Assembly: GCA_030268105.1 (NCBI GenBank)
Contig: BSDZ01000003.1
Coordinates: 5,317,001 to 5,381,000, forward strand
Origin: Volvox africanus
Taxonomy: Eukaryota > Chlorophyta > Chlorophyceae > Chlamydomonadales > Volvocaceae
Reading direction: 5' to 3'
DNA length: 64,000 nucleotides
The translations under genes were made by a program, and so were the position numbers. A model generated the notes under the pieces. That model saw only the letters and a list, made by a program, of their open reading frames with translations. It did not search any database and had not been told where the DNA came from. This document shows positions 46,924 through 59,477 of this stretch, piece by piece (the stretch's first letter is position 1; each line of letters opens with the position of its first letter).

Positions 46924-49900
46924 GTCCCGTGCTCCCTTGGGGCAACTGGCAGAATCGTGCGGTACGGTACGGAAGCAGTCTGATGTCCGAAACAACACAA
47001 AATTCGTACAGTACATTGCAGTATTTTATAATGGCAATGGCCGAAGAGGCTGTCTCTAAAAGCACAACTTTTATCCCTATCGTGACGTCGTGAGCTTGAC
47101 ACGTGCTCGGACCTTTCGTCGCTTTTAGGCGCGCATTCTCAATCCGATACGACCCGCAATTTGGTGCCCGTATTCAGGTGCAACGCTGGCAAGGTTATCT
47201 TCGCACTTCGTTCTAATCGGGCTGCGAGCGTCGTCCTGGACATTCCTGTTGGTAAGGGCAACGGCGTTGTGCGTGTGCGTGGCTGTATGTGTATGTGTAT
47301 ATGTATGCGTATGCCACACGTTTCAAGTTAAGGTGTGAGGAAATCTCTAACCTACATACGGATTGAACAGTATATATTATATTATATTATATTATATTAT
47401 ATTATATTATATTATATTATATTATATTATATTATATTATATTATATTATATTATATTATATTATATTATATTATATTATATTATATTATATTATATTAT
47501 ATTATATTATATTATATTATATTATATTATATTATATTATATTATATTATATTATATTATATTATATTATATTATATTATATTATATTATATTATATTAT
47601 ATTATATTATATTATATTATATTATATTATATTATATTATATTACTAATAATGATAATAATAATAATAATAAGCATGATGATAAGAAGAAGAAGAATAGG
47701 TCGGGCTCAGGAAATGCGGTTGGCTGTTTTCCGACCTGTTGGCATCATAAGGTGGGATCAGTTGACCAAGGTGACATATTTCCGCCTCTGCACGGCGCGA
47801 TAAAATTGTGTGAAATCGGCTGCTGCCCGGATGGGCGCATTCGTGCATTGAAGCGTTCGCTAGTCCTGCCTTTGCAGAATGAACCACGTAAGCTGCCCAA
47901 ACCTGGAGCCATCACATGTGCACGCGGCCTGGGGGACACAAATATGATACCGGTCACTTTTGCTTGCTCCCTAAACGATGCTCTTGTTCTTGAATGTTCC
48001 GTACAACAGGGCTAACCGCAGTGCGGCTTATCGGGTACGACTTCGCATCTGGCGGTCGGGGTGACAACCGAAAGCCGTTAACAACGTGTGCTATTGTGTC
48101 ACATCCCTTTTGAATAGGAGGGGGCCTTGCACTGTATGATTCGCATAGTCCGCTAAAGCGCCAGTGTGCCAGATGACTAGGGAAGGGCTTCTAGATGAAC
48201 GCGGCCGCGCGTGGAGAGGTCTTTAGGGCCTTACGCGAAAACGTATAGGGGGCTTGCTATCGGACAGAGATGGATTCGGCACGCAGTTAGCTTTTGGACG
48301 ATTACTTGGAGGGTATGGCGGTCAAAACAGGCTTGGGTTCGCGCCTGAAACCGGCAGGGCCTGCGCGCATGGTTCAAAACGTTTCATCAGACAGCTTTGC
48401 CCGCAGGGCATTGTCGTCCAGAGAGTTGGTGGGGATTGGATTACTTGAACCATGGATGGACAGCCTACTGCTGTTGCAAAGGAGATTTGAAGGCGTGCAA
48501 CGTCTTGTTTTGATTCGCTGGCGGTGGAAGTTCCCTGGTATTTCTGTGCGCATATATAGACAGCTGTGGTCATGCATCATGGTGCTGGTAACGAGCGCAT
48601 AACATACACATGTGTCGCTCTAAGACTAGCACAGCCTCCATAGAGTACGACACCCATGGCTCGGCATGCAGAGCAATACGGTCCTGCTCAGAGGAGGGCT
48701 TGAGCCTCAGGGGTGGAAGTGCCTCGCTGTGCCGTTATGCAGGGGACGGTTGAAATCTGCTGGCGTCCATGGCTCATGCATTTGCATTCTCAAGGGTCCG
48801 CTCGGGGTTGTTGGCTCATGGAAGGGGGGCCAGTATGCAGTGGCGTTAAGGTATGCTTTAAAGTGGCGTCGTAATCAGCCTATCCTGGCAATTATCCGAT
48901 TCTCCTGGTTTCTTCTTTTTTCCTTGCTCATGGCAGGGAGAGAATGATCGCTTTCTTCGTAGCGACGTTCTTCTAGTCACAACCTCATCGTATATACACT
49001 TTCCATCACTATCTACGTAATGTAGTAGAAAAGGATATTGTTGGTGTTACAATTTTTGGCGATGTGTCCGAAATGCGCTGGTTTGATGGACGAGAGAGTG
49101 TGAACTACTTTGAATTGACACCTGCGGCACTATGCCCTACGAAAGAGAGGTGCTGCCGTGCGCCAGCCATCGGCCAATGGCCAAACGCCGGGATCGTAAC
49201 AGGTTAAGATGGGTATAACATAGACCTGAGTTGTGGTGTGCACACCCCAAGCACTTTGAGGTGCATGCCACGTAGTGGACTTACGCCGGGACGCCGATGA
49301 GAGATGACCGTCAGCATGTACTTCGGCAAGTGGTGGTCGGTGGGCAGTCCTTGCAGTGTGCTAAGGGTAGCATTTTTGCTGTTCCTTTTTTTGGGAGGTT
49401 TGGAGCCGCAAAAATGCTTATTATGATGTGATTGGGCCTTGAATAATTCCCTCATCTTTTTTCACAAATGGGATGTCGATAGGCAAGAAGTGACGTCCAC
49501 AGTGGAAGCTGTGGAGGCACGGTACGAGGCAAGCCAATTAGCGTGGAGAAAGCCCACGTCCTACCTTGGCGCCCGGCATGGGGTTGGACCCATACGCGAA
49601 ATTGAGACTTATTTAAGTATCATTTCCAGTATATCGTCTTTTACTGTTGCACGAGTAACAAAATTAACCGTGTGAACAACGTGCCTGTCATGGTCCATTT
49701 AACCTGAAAGGACTTCCTCACATTCCGATTTTAGAGTCAAAACTACAACAAAAAATCGGCTCAGAAATTATTAGTCTTCGAATTAATTCGCTCAGCGTTT
49801 GCCTCGCGGTCAAGTACTTTCATCATTGCCGATATCTGCAGGTTGGATGGTGGACGTTCAGCCGAAAGTTTAGGAGATATCCGCCCTCTGGACGCCACCA

Positions 49901-50186
49901 TTTAAAATGGGAAACGGGTTGCGGACTCTGCATGTTGGCAGCTACAAGCCGCCACCGCCTGGTTTAACACATACCTGTTCTCCATAGTTAGATCTGTGCC
50001 TGCGTAATAACTTATGACTACCGATGGCATGATATATTCCAATAGAACAAAGCAAAGGACGCAGCTAAAGGCTTGACACATACTTGCACCCCGGAACTTT
50101 ACAATTCTGCTGGGAACAAACATTCTTAGGTTTCAAATTTCAAAATTCTACCTAAACACCTCAAATTAAATACGTTGAGTAGACAA
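46924..50186. other. Gene-poor region between glycoprotein and coiled-coil genes
   Basis: Convergent tail-to-tail region. It holds a (TATTA)n array (47372-47645) followed by ATA and AGA triplets, and otherwise only short frames without codon bias. TTACA at 50099-50103 (TGTAA on the minus strand) is a candidate poly(A) signal for the coiled-coil gene. I see no RNA gene. Confidence 0.5.
47372..47645 (+). repeat. TATTA pentanucleotide array
   Basis: About 54 nearly perfect ATTAT units. Because five is not a multiple of three, all frames stay open through it and give Ile/Leu/Tyr frames that are not genes. Confidence 0.97.
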
Positions 50187-53100
50187 TCAAGATTTAAGCA
50201 TCGCCTTCGCCGTGCAGTAAGATTCCGTGCGGTTTCGTAGCCAAACCCCCAATTGCGACCCCATACCCGGGTGCCAATGCCTTTCTCCTGGAAAAGGGAT
50301 TAATACTGTCTCCAAATACGTGTCGATCTGCCAATCCAGCGCTGTGATGCTCAACGCCGCGCGCATCTCCATGTCCAACTAGTTGCTCGCCATTACCATC
50401 GACGGCTCCACCGGATGGACTCACGCCATCTCGCCGCCTTCTGCCTCCACTCATCACGTCGCACCAGCTCCAGGAGTTGCGGCAGAGCTACGGAAAGTGT
50501 CCCGTCTCATCCCGCCATCGCCATTATTAGTCCCCAAGGTACTGCCCTGGCTGCCCCGTGATCCGCCCCCGCTACCACTATCCCTGGCCTCCTGAGCCCC
50601 GCCCGAACTCGCACGCCACGAAGCGTCGCCCTTCCATGCTGCTGCTGCTGCGGCCGCTGCCGCGGCCGATCGGTACTCCGCGCCCCTTTCATATCCACCA
50701 CCACCGCTCCCTCCACCGCTGCTGGCGCTGCTGCCTGCGCGGCTGCCAGCCCGACCCATATCATCGGTGCCGCGTGGCAGCGACAGACCCTGGGAGACTG
50801 TGTTCTGTAGTGCGTCTAGCCGCTGTGTAATCCTAGCAAACATAGCTTCGCTCCGCAGGTTTTGCAATTGGGGCGAAGCGGCGCTGCTAGTTGAGACAGT
50901 AGGAATTGTAGAAACGTTGGGAACTGCAGCTGCCGGTATTGTGGAACCCGCCTCTGCATTCTGAATCTTGGCATTTGTGTGGCCAGCACCCGCAGCATCC
51001 TGCTCAAAACCACTGCCGCTCGCCCACCTTGCACGGGCGAAGCTACATCCATCGGGGTCAGCTTCCGCCACCGCCCCACTTCCGGCAGCGCGGGGTCCCA
51101 TCCACTGGCTCTTGTCACTCGCACCCCACTTGAGCGGCACCTTCCCCGATGCGGTTCGACCAAAGGAGACCGCGCTGTCCTTTCGCGGGCTTATTTGATC
51201 GGTTGGGGGCATTCGGTCAGGTTGTGATTTAACCGAGCAGCCGCGCTCCTCAGTAGTTGCAATCGCCCCAGCTGCAGCTCCAGCTGCAGCCGGTACCCTT
51301 GCCGTCACTGTGGCAGACTGTGGAGGCGGGGTGCGCTTTGGCCGCGTAACGACCTTCTCTTGGACCAGATCCGTGGCCGGTGCAGCGGTGTTTGGCGCAC
51401 GGGTGGCGCCGCGCGCACTCCCAACGGATCCCAGCATAGCTGCGTTCACGGAACCCAACAGGCAGCTGATCCCGCTTGCGCGTGCCTCAGTGCCAACTTG
51501 ACGGCCCGCTCCAGGAGAACTGGACTTCCCACCTGGTGTTGTAGCTGCCGCACCTTGTGGATGTCGGCTCCTATCCAGAAAACTTGTTCTGACTTTGCCG
51601 CTGCCACTATAATTGCCATTCCCATAAGCCGATCCTTCCATACCTTGGAGACCAGCACCGTCACCGAACGTGTCACACTCGCGACTATCCCCTGGTGTGC
51701 CAGCATCACTGCTGCCAGCACTCGCACTGCCAGCAAACCATGGACCAGAAAACTGCCGGGCGCTACCACCGCTGGTAGCGTTGATGATGCCAGCGCCTCC
51801 ACAGCCGCGTGCCTGGGCTTGGGGCGCTCCATCGTCACCTTCCCGGTGCGCTATACCAGCGGCATTGGTGCCCCCAGCCGCTGCTGCACCGGCAACTCGC
51901 CGTGTCGCGGCAATGTCAGCAGTGCCGTACGTGCCGCTATACAACCTGTCATACGTTCCAAAAGTAACATCATTGTCGTTGTCGCCGGTATCGATGTTTT
52001 GGCCACTGCCGTCATCATCATCTGCGGAGATGTCACCGCCAGAGGCGTATGGAGTGTAGCTGCCGGCAACACCAGCCCCTAAGCCCATACCAAGAAGGAC
52101 AGACTCAACATCGTCGTCATCGTCGTCATCGTCACCAAATTGTCCACCTTCCGGATCGACCTCATCGTCCGTAAGCCAGTCACCCGCTGCATCATCAGCG
52201 CCCTCCGTGACGTCATCCGTAAGCTCTTCGACCCCAAAGTTGTACTCAGCCATATTTGCCAGCTTCCGCCTCAAGTTGCGCATTAGTGAAGCCAGACCCT
52301 CAATTGAGGGAGACGACGTCGTGCTGCAGCCTTCTCCGTTGGTGCGAACGGCAGCACCTACTGGGGTATTGGTAGCAGCAGCCGTGGCGGCCGCAGCCAC
52401 GGCCTTGGCAGCTGCAACGTTGCTGCTAACGAATACTCCGGAAGTTGCTGCAGCAGCTGCAGAAGGAAAGGAGCTGTCCACAGAAAATGCCCCGGCGTCG
52501 GTTGCCGTTTCCTGTACTTGACCTTGTACCGCTGAAGCCGACGCGGCCACCCGCGATGGGCCACTAGGGAAGACGCCGCCGGTGGCGGCAACGGCTTCAC
52601 GGCCGCCCCTGCGCATTCCGAATAGCCCAGCAGCCTCTCCACCGGAGGTGTTTGCGGTGCCTTGGCTACCCTCGACGCCTACAGCTACGCCCAGACCGGC
52701 TGCAGCAGACTTCGCCCGCAGGCGGAGAAGATATGTATCCAATTCTAGCGGCAGCACCTTGCCAGGCTCTGGTTCCAGCCCAGATGGCACCCTGAGCACC
52801 GAAGCTGCAGTGGCAGCAGTGACACCAGCAGCAATGGTGGAGTTCTCAGCCGCGTCATCATTCACCCTGCTACCTTCATGAGGCCTGTGTGCGGCACCGG
52901 TTCTGATGCCGCCGCCAGCTGACCAGCCACGTGCATCCGGTACTTCCTCGTCCAAACGCTGCATTGCGGCTGCCCCAACCGATACTGTCTCGCGCTCAAT
53001 GCCCTGTGCGTCACGCGCGGTGTACGCTATGGATGTACTGCCCAGTTCTGACGATCCCGGCGTTGGGACGGACTGTACGTTGCGCAGGCTTTGCTTGCGA

Positions 53101-56100
53101 GATGGTAGACTGCCTTCACAGCCACCACCGCGCTTCTGCGGTGACTCGGCAACTGCGGCCGCCACCGCAGGGGGGCGCCTAGCCACATGGGATATGCTGG
53201 ACGGCTCCGGAGGTGGCACCACACGGCTGGTAACACGATTAGATGATTGGAAGCCTGCCATTGCGAAGGCCGCGATGTTGGCATCGTGTGCTGGCCCGAC
53301 AGACATCTCCCGAGCATGCGCATCTGCAACTGAACTTCGGCTGAGGTGTTCCGCTGGGCTGCTGATGGAGCGCCGGAGACGTTTAGCGGCATTCTGGGAC
53401 GTACTCCCAGTGGCGATGCGGCCGCCGTGCGTGCCGTCAGCATCGGGGCGCCTTGAGGCTGGAGTGTGGTGCGGGTAGCCCTTTGAAGGGGTGTCCTGGG
53501 CGTTGGTTGAATCCATTCCGTCGTCTGCAACAGCAGTGCAGGTGGGAACGCTGCTTATGGGCCGGTCTTCACCCCTCCCGTCCTTTTTTCGACCCCCTTC
53601 ACGGTGATCCCCCCGCCGCTCCCAATCCGCAGCCACGGAATCCCAGCGGCCCCGCTCGGCTGATGCCGAAGCTGCAGCTGAGCGCAGCTCACTGGCCGCA
53701 GCAAGCGCTGCAGCTTGCGCGTTGCGACTTGCACTTGACCCCAGGACGGGACTTTGCCATATTGCCTCGTCCGGCTGATCTGCAACCCGATCGACGGCAA
53801 CCGGCGTCAGATTTGTCTCCTCCGACAAGAGTCGGGGTCGTCCGAATACCCTGGCACCACCGGCTTCTGGCCGCTTCTCGGCGCTGTTGGCTGTCGCTGC
53901 CCACACGCCCACCGCGGCCAGCCCGGCATCTGAAGCACCCCCGCCTGATCGCTGCCTAGCGCTTTGCTCTCGGCCTTGTTCACGCTCTCTGTCTGTATCG
54001 CAGTTAGGGTAATGATGCCGCCGGCCTTGTTTCTGATGTAGTTCGCTATTGCGCAGTGAAGACGCCCCACCGCCGCCCTTTTGAAGCCCATCTTGCACGC
54101 GGGGCTGATGGTATTCACCGGCACGATATGTTTCGAAGGAGGGTGTGGCGTGAGCGCCGTTAACACCGTCGACCGTTGCTGTGCCTAAGCGCGCTGACGG
54201 TTCGGGGCGAGGGCCTACGTAGGGCGCCGGCCCCACACCAGATGCTGAGCGTGCCGAGGTGAGGTCGGGCCTTCCCGTTGATGGGGTTACTGCCCCATCC
54301 GCGGGCTCAGCAGATTCCAACCCGGATCCCAACACATTGGTTTCCACGTCCACAGGTGCGCAAGAGTATTTTGCTCCAGCTGCGACATGTTCAGGCAGAG
54401 TCCTGGGAAGGGAAATCATTGTCATCCCACAGTTATTGCGGGACGAGGACGACAACGGGACTCAAGACATAGCGTGACTACTACCATTAAGATAACGATG
54501 GTTCGGAGGGCCCGGCCTAGAGGTATCCGTACGTGAAGGCCACCCAACACAGTCATCACGTCCCCCCTGCCTTATGTCCTGACCCATCGCATGCCATGAC
54601 GCTAACTTACCTCTTCATCGCGAAAGCTAATAACGATTCCGCCGCTTCCCAATGCAGTGTGCTGCTGCGTCGACTGGCTTCTGCCCCTGCGTCATCTACA
54701 ACTTGCGACTGCGGCACTGCTGCCACTGCCGCTGCCGCCACCTCAGTGCGCTGCGGAAGTTGCTGCGCAGCCACCAGGGAAGTACCGCCATGTATTTCAC
54801 GCGGTGTCGGTCCTTGACTCGTGCCGTGCGGTGAGCTCAGTGCGGGAGGCGGAGTTTCCGCCGGTCCAGGCCCTTCATCGTGGGGCAGCTGGGTCTGCAC
54901 CTTTGTGCGAAGGATCTGGGCCTTGGGTCTCGTGCTCTGCGACCCCGGGATCAACATCAGCCCCGAACACACGTTATCGAGGACGACTGCGCCATCGTCA
55001 TCCGCATGCTTGCCACTCCGCTGGGTCGCTAGGAAAGCCTGCATGGGAGAGCACATGCACCCGCGCAAATCGGACTGCCGTCAGGGAGATTACCTCACAC
55101 ATGGACATGCTGAAGCCAGAGAAATCCTACATACGAATCCAGACCCCATAGGCCTCAGTTCCTACCGCCGCTGCGTGGACGGTTGTTACACTCTCCATCC
55201 AGCTCCGCACCCCCTTTGCCCCTCAACTGGCGCAACTCCCGCCGTCACCTTCCTGCAGCTCGACACGGTCCTTTTGCCCTGTGACTTGCTCTCTAACAAC
55301 CTTGGTGACCATGGTGCCACATCCCGCACTTGAAAACCCTACCTGTTCTTCTGCTAGGAGTTGCTCGGGAGGGCCAGCCACGACGGCTCGCTCTGCCGCA
55401 GTGGCGACGTCCGCGAACTCTCCATCACTGGCATTGCTGCCTCGTGAGCACGATTGAGAGCTGGAACTCGTCCGTACACCGCCACCTGGCGCGGAGGTTG
55501 CCAAGGGACCGCTGCTGCCGGCGCCGGTCAGGCGGCGTCCAAGGCGGTCGGTGGCTAGGGCAGACTGTGGGTACTCCGGAGGAAAGGACGTTGGGTGCGG
55601 CGCCGCCGCGGAAACCGCTGCCGCCGCCGCCGCAAGTGCCGCCGCCGCCGTGTCCACTAGGTTCGCGATCAGCCCTTCACCATAACCGGCGGGATCAGTT
55701 GCGGGGTCGGGGCTGTAAGCGTCCCAGGATTCAGAAGGTTCTTCGCACACCGGCACCTGTCCCTGATAGCGATTACGCAGCTGCTGCTGCTGCTGATCAC
55801 GGTTGTGGTCTCTTTGTGGCTGTGGCAGTGTCTCTGTAGGGCGATGGACGTAGTTTGCGGGTGGGAGGTGCACACGGGTCTGCTGCTGGTCTGAAGTGGG
55901 CGGCGCTGCAGCGGTTTCCATGAGGCCCTCCAGCTGCTTTGTCCGCACGTGGAGCTGCTCCGTGGCGAACAGGTAGTCGTCCACGATTTGGCCATATGAC
56001 TTCCTGCGCAGCAACGTTGTTTTGGGAAGGGTAATTGGACAGCCCCGCCTCCATACGAAAACGACGTCAACTTGGAGATCAGGAGCGGATTACCGAACTG

Positions 56101-57101
56101 AAATCTTCACGATGGAACGTGCTCGAGCCAGAGGAGCAGAAGATGGTATTTGTAAGGGAATCTCGTCTAGTGTTTATTGCTGAACTTGTTAGTGAACTTG
56201 AAGCTGTTAGTGTGCAAATCTGTATGCTACACATGAAAATTTAATGTGCATGATGATACAGAACCCTTCCATGCATCAATGCCCCACATGGACCCTTTCC
56301 TAAGACCTAATGATTGTTCATGGATATCTAACCATACCGCAACATGACGACAGCTTGATCGTACTGCTCCTGAAGCTTCGCTCGCTCCTTCCGCTCGCTC
56401 TCAAGCTGCTGCGTGAGGTCCTCAATGTGTTTCTGTAAGGCTGCAGTAACGACGGCGGAACCAGTGCCGTTACCACCATGGCTCCCGTGTACTTGGCCAG
56501 TGCTACTAGGTTCACCTACATAGCCCGTCAAAGGACCGTTGGCAGCAGCGCCGGCGCTGGCTAGCGCAACGTTTTCAGCCTACATTTGGGCAGGCATTGA
56601 TACAGACGGCTGTAGGGAAGAATCATCTTACAAGATTATTGGGAAGTAATGACAAGGGGGGTATGCACCCAGGCAAGGACAGTTGCCAGGACGGGACATC
56701 ATGATATCATGCCCGCGCCAGTTCTTGTGGTGATCGACGCAGCACCTGCCCCATGGCACGAGCACCATCAGTGCATAAGCATCCCTCAGACAGGACGGGA
56801 GGAGCTTGGAGCGACTAACCTCAGCAAAGGACTCACCATGTCATGTGCCTCTTTCTGAGCATTTGCGGTAACTGTTTTTAGAGAGTAGAACAAAACCTGA
56901 TGGGCAGACCATTACGTGGGCGAAACCCTGGGGTCCCGTCAACTGCTTGCGCGACAGCCTCAGCACTCAACGCTCCTCCCATTTCACCTGTAGGTCAAGG
57001 ACATATTGCTGTGCTGAAGAAATTTCGTCCATTATCTCTTGGCCTGGGCCCTTGGCACTTAGATTTGCAGGCTCCAAGGTTGGCATTTCGCTCTCTTTCA
57101 T
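50187..57101 (-). CDS. Large coiled-coil and disordered protein of unknown function
   Basis: Exons 57101-56988, 56896-56837, 56579-56338, 56003-55343, 55038-54611 and 54402 onwards keep phase. Read straight on, the last frame ends at 50454, giving 1817 residues. An alternative end splices at 50576, uses a 23-base exon (50487-50465) and ends at 50187 with an amphipathic tail (ALPQLLELLDMEMRAALS). The N-terminus (MKESEMPTLEP) was chosen as an in-phase ATG with a clean donor. Heptad-like helix is clear at about residues 112-165 (QKHIEDLTQQLESERKERAK, DDYLFATEQLHVRTKQLEG) and weakly near the end (LRSEAMFARITQRLDALQNT). The rest is Ala/Ser/Gly/Gln-rich with an acidic patch (GDDDDDDDDVESVLLGMG). 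No named domain; a structural or ciliary/centrosomal role would be a guess. TGTAA at 50103-50099 (minus) favours the longer transcript. Confidence 0.75.
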
Positions 57102-57664
57102 TTTCAAGGCCGAAATTCCCTGATAGTCGTGAAATATGTCTTATGAGGATCTTTACAGTCCAAAAGTTTTTTATCCTTCATCAAGGCGAAGTGCTCGTAG
57201 CTGTCGCAACTACAACCACTATAGGGAGCGCGTCACGATTGCCTACACGGGATCTGACCTTCCCATTGTGAAAAGAGATTAAAACCATACAACATCATCG
57301 CATGGAAGCAACTACCTGATTGGTTGCTGAAGATGATTAGGCCCATTATTGCGCATTTGGAACTATGCCCGAGCCTGAACGACAATGGTCCAAGACAGCG
57401 CGTTTGAAACTGATCGCTATCATGCTCGACTTTATAAGTACTCTACTTTCCCGCGTTATCATTAGGGACTAGTTTGGCTCCGCCATTCGGAAAGCAGCAA
57501 AGACACTTGCCTTCTTGAACTTCACACATCAACCTTATATAAGCTTGTACATTACATAAGACAGCAGATTTGATAGACTGGAGGATTAATCTTAGGTAGG
57601 TCCGCATCCAGGCGGACAGAAAGGCAGTTTCTCGTAGGTCTCCTTCACTACTGGAGTTACCACC
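57102..57664. promoter_or_regulatory. Shared upstream region of coiled-coil and ARFB genes
   Basis: These 563 bases lie between divergent start codons and so contain both 5' UTRs and promoters. The ARF start sits in a CCACCATGGG context. No TATA box or named element is evident. Confidence 0.5.
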
Positions 57665-58593
<929 letters not shown>

Positions 58594-58978
58594 AAAGCTG
58601 TGGCCGAGGGGATAGAGGGTGTGCAAGCAAGAGAGATGCATGAGAGGGCTACCAGGATTTTTGGGGGTAGGAGGTTTCGGGAGTCGCCTCCGGTGGGAAA
58701 GCGTGATACACGGGTCCAGTGTGGACGTTGTCGCGAATGTGCTTGGATACCCTCAATTTGTTTGGCTCTTGGGGCTTCAGTCAGAGGATGAGCGGGGATG
58801 GATGTGATTCCAAGACTTGGGCGGTGTCCCGTGGTCTGCTACTGCCGGGGGGGGGGTGTACTTCACTTGAAAATCAGTGTTGGCCAATAGCTCCCGCTAG
58901 CAGTCCAGAAGGATGGAAGCAAGGACTATCGAACTTAAGGTCAGGTCAGTGCCATTTACCGCTCAAGCCCCCACGATT

Positions 58979-58983
58979 GTAAC
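58979..58983 (+). terminator. Candidate TGTAA poly(A) signal of ARFB
   Basis: TGTAA is the usual poly(A) signal in volvocine algae and this copy lies about 390 bases past the ARFB stop, a common 3' UTR length in these algae. Confidence 0.5.
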
Positions 58984-59450
58984 GGTGGAGGCCGCTTTCG
59001 GACGCTGCTCTCGGACTCCGCCGACGGTCTCCTTGCAGTCGCCTGAGCACGGAGATTGTGGACTTCAGCAACTTGCCGCGTCGCGTTTCTGGGTTTCTGC
59101 TATTGTTATCGATGTGCAGCAGCTGCTGCTCCGCTGGCGCTGAGTTGTGGTGCATACGTATATGAATGCCTCTTGACGAGGACTCGTCTTTGTGCGGCCA
59201 GGTCGAATACGGCCTTGATGGTGCAGGTCCAGGCAGGCATCTTGTGCCTGGGCCCGCTTGCAGCCACAATACATATGCTGATATGACATAACATGGCCGC
59301 GCGCCAAGGTTCTTCGTGCTGGGAGTGCGTGCGTGGCATGCAGGGGTAACGCGGTGTGAGTGTCTCAAACTCGGCTGCAGGGTGGTAGCTAGAGCGTCTA
59401 TAATCCCGGCGCGTGGTGATCTTTAGGTGGAAGTTGCTTCCAGAACGCTG

Positions 59451-59477
59451 GTACCTCACAGATCCAATGTGAGGTAC
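59451..59477. repeat. Perfect 10-base inverted repeat
   Basis: GTACCTCACA and TGTGAGGTAC pair perfectly around a 7-base loop. No associated gene or element is visible. Confidence 0.75.

Noticed and set aside
47335..48015. Ile/Leu/Tyr frames of 146-226 codons
   Set aside because: Generated by the TATTA pentanucleotide array.
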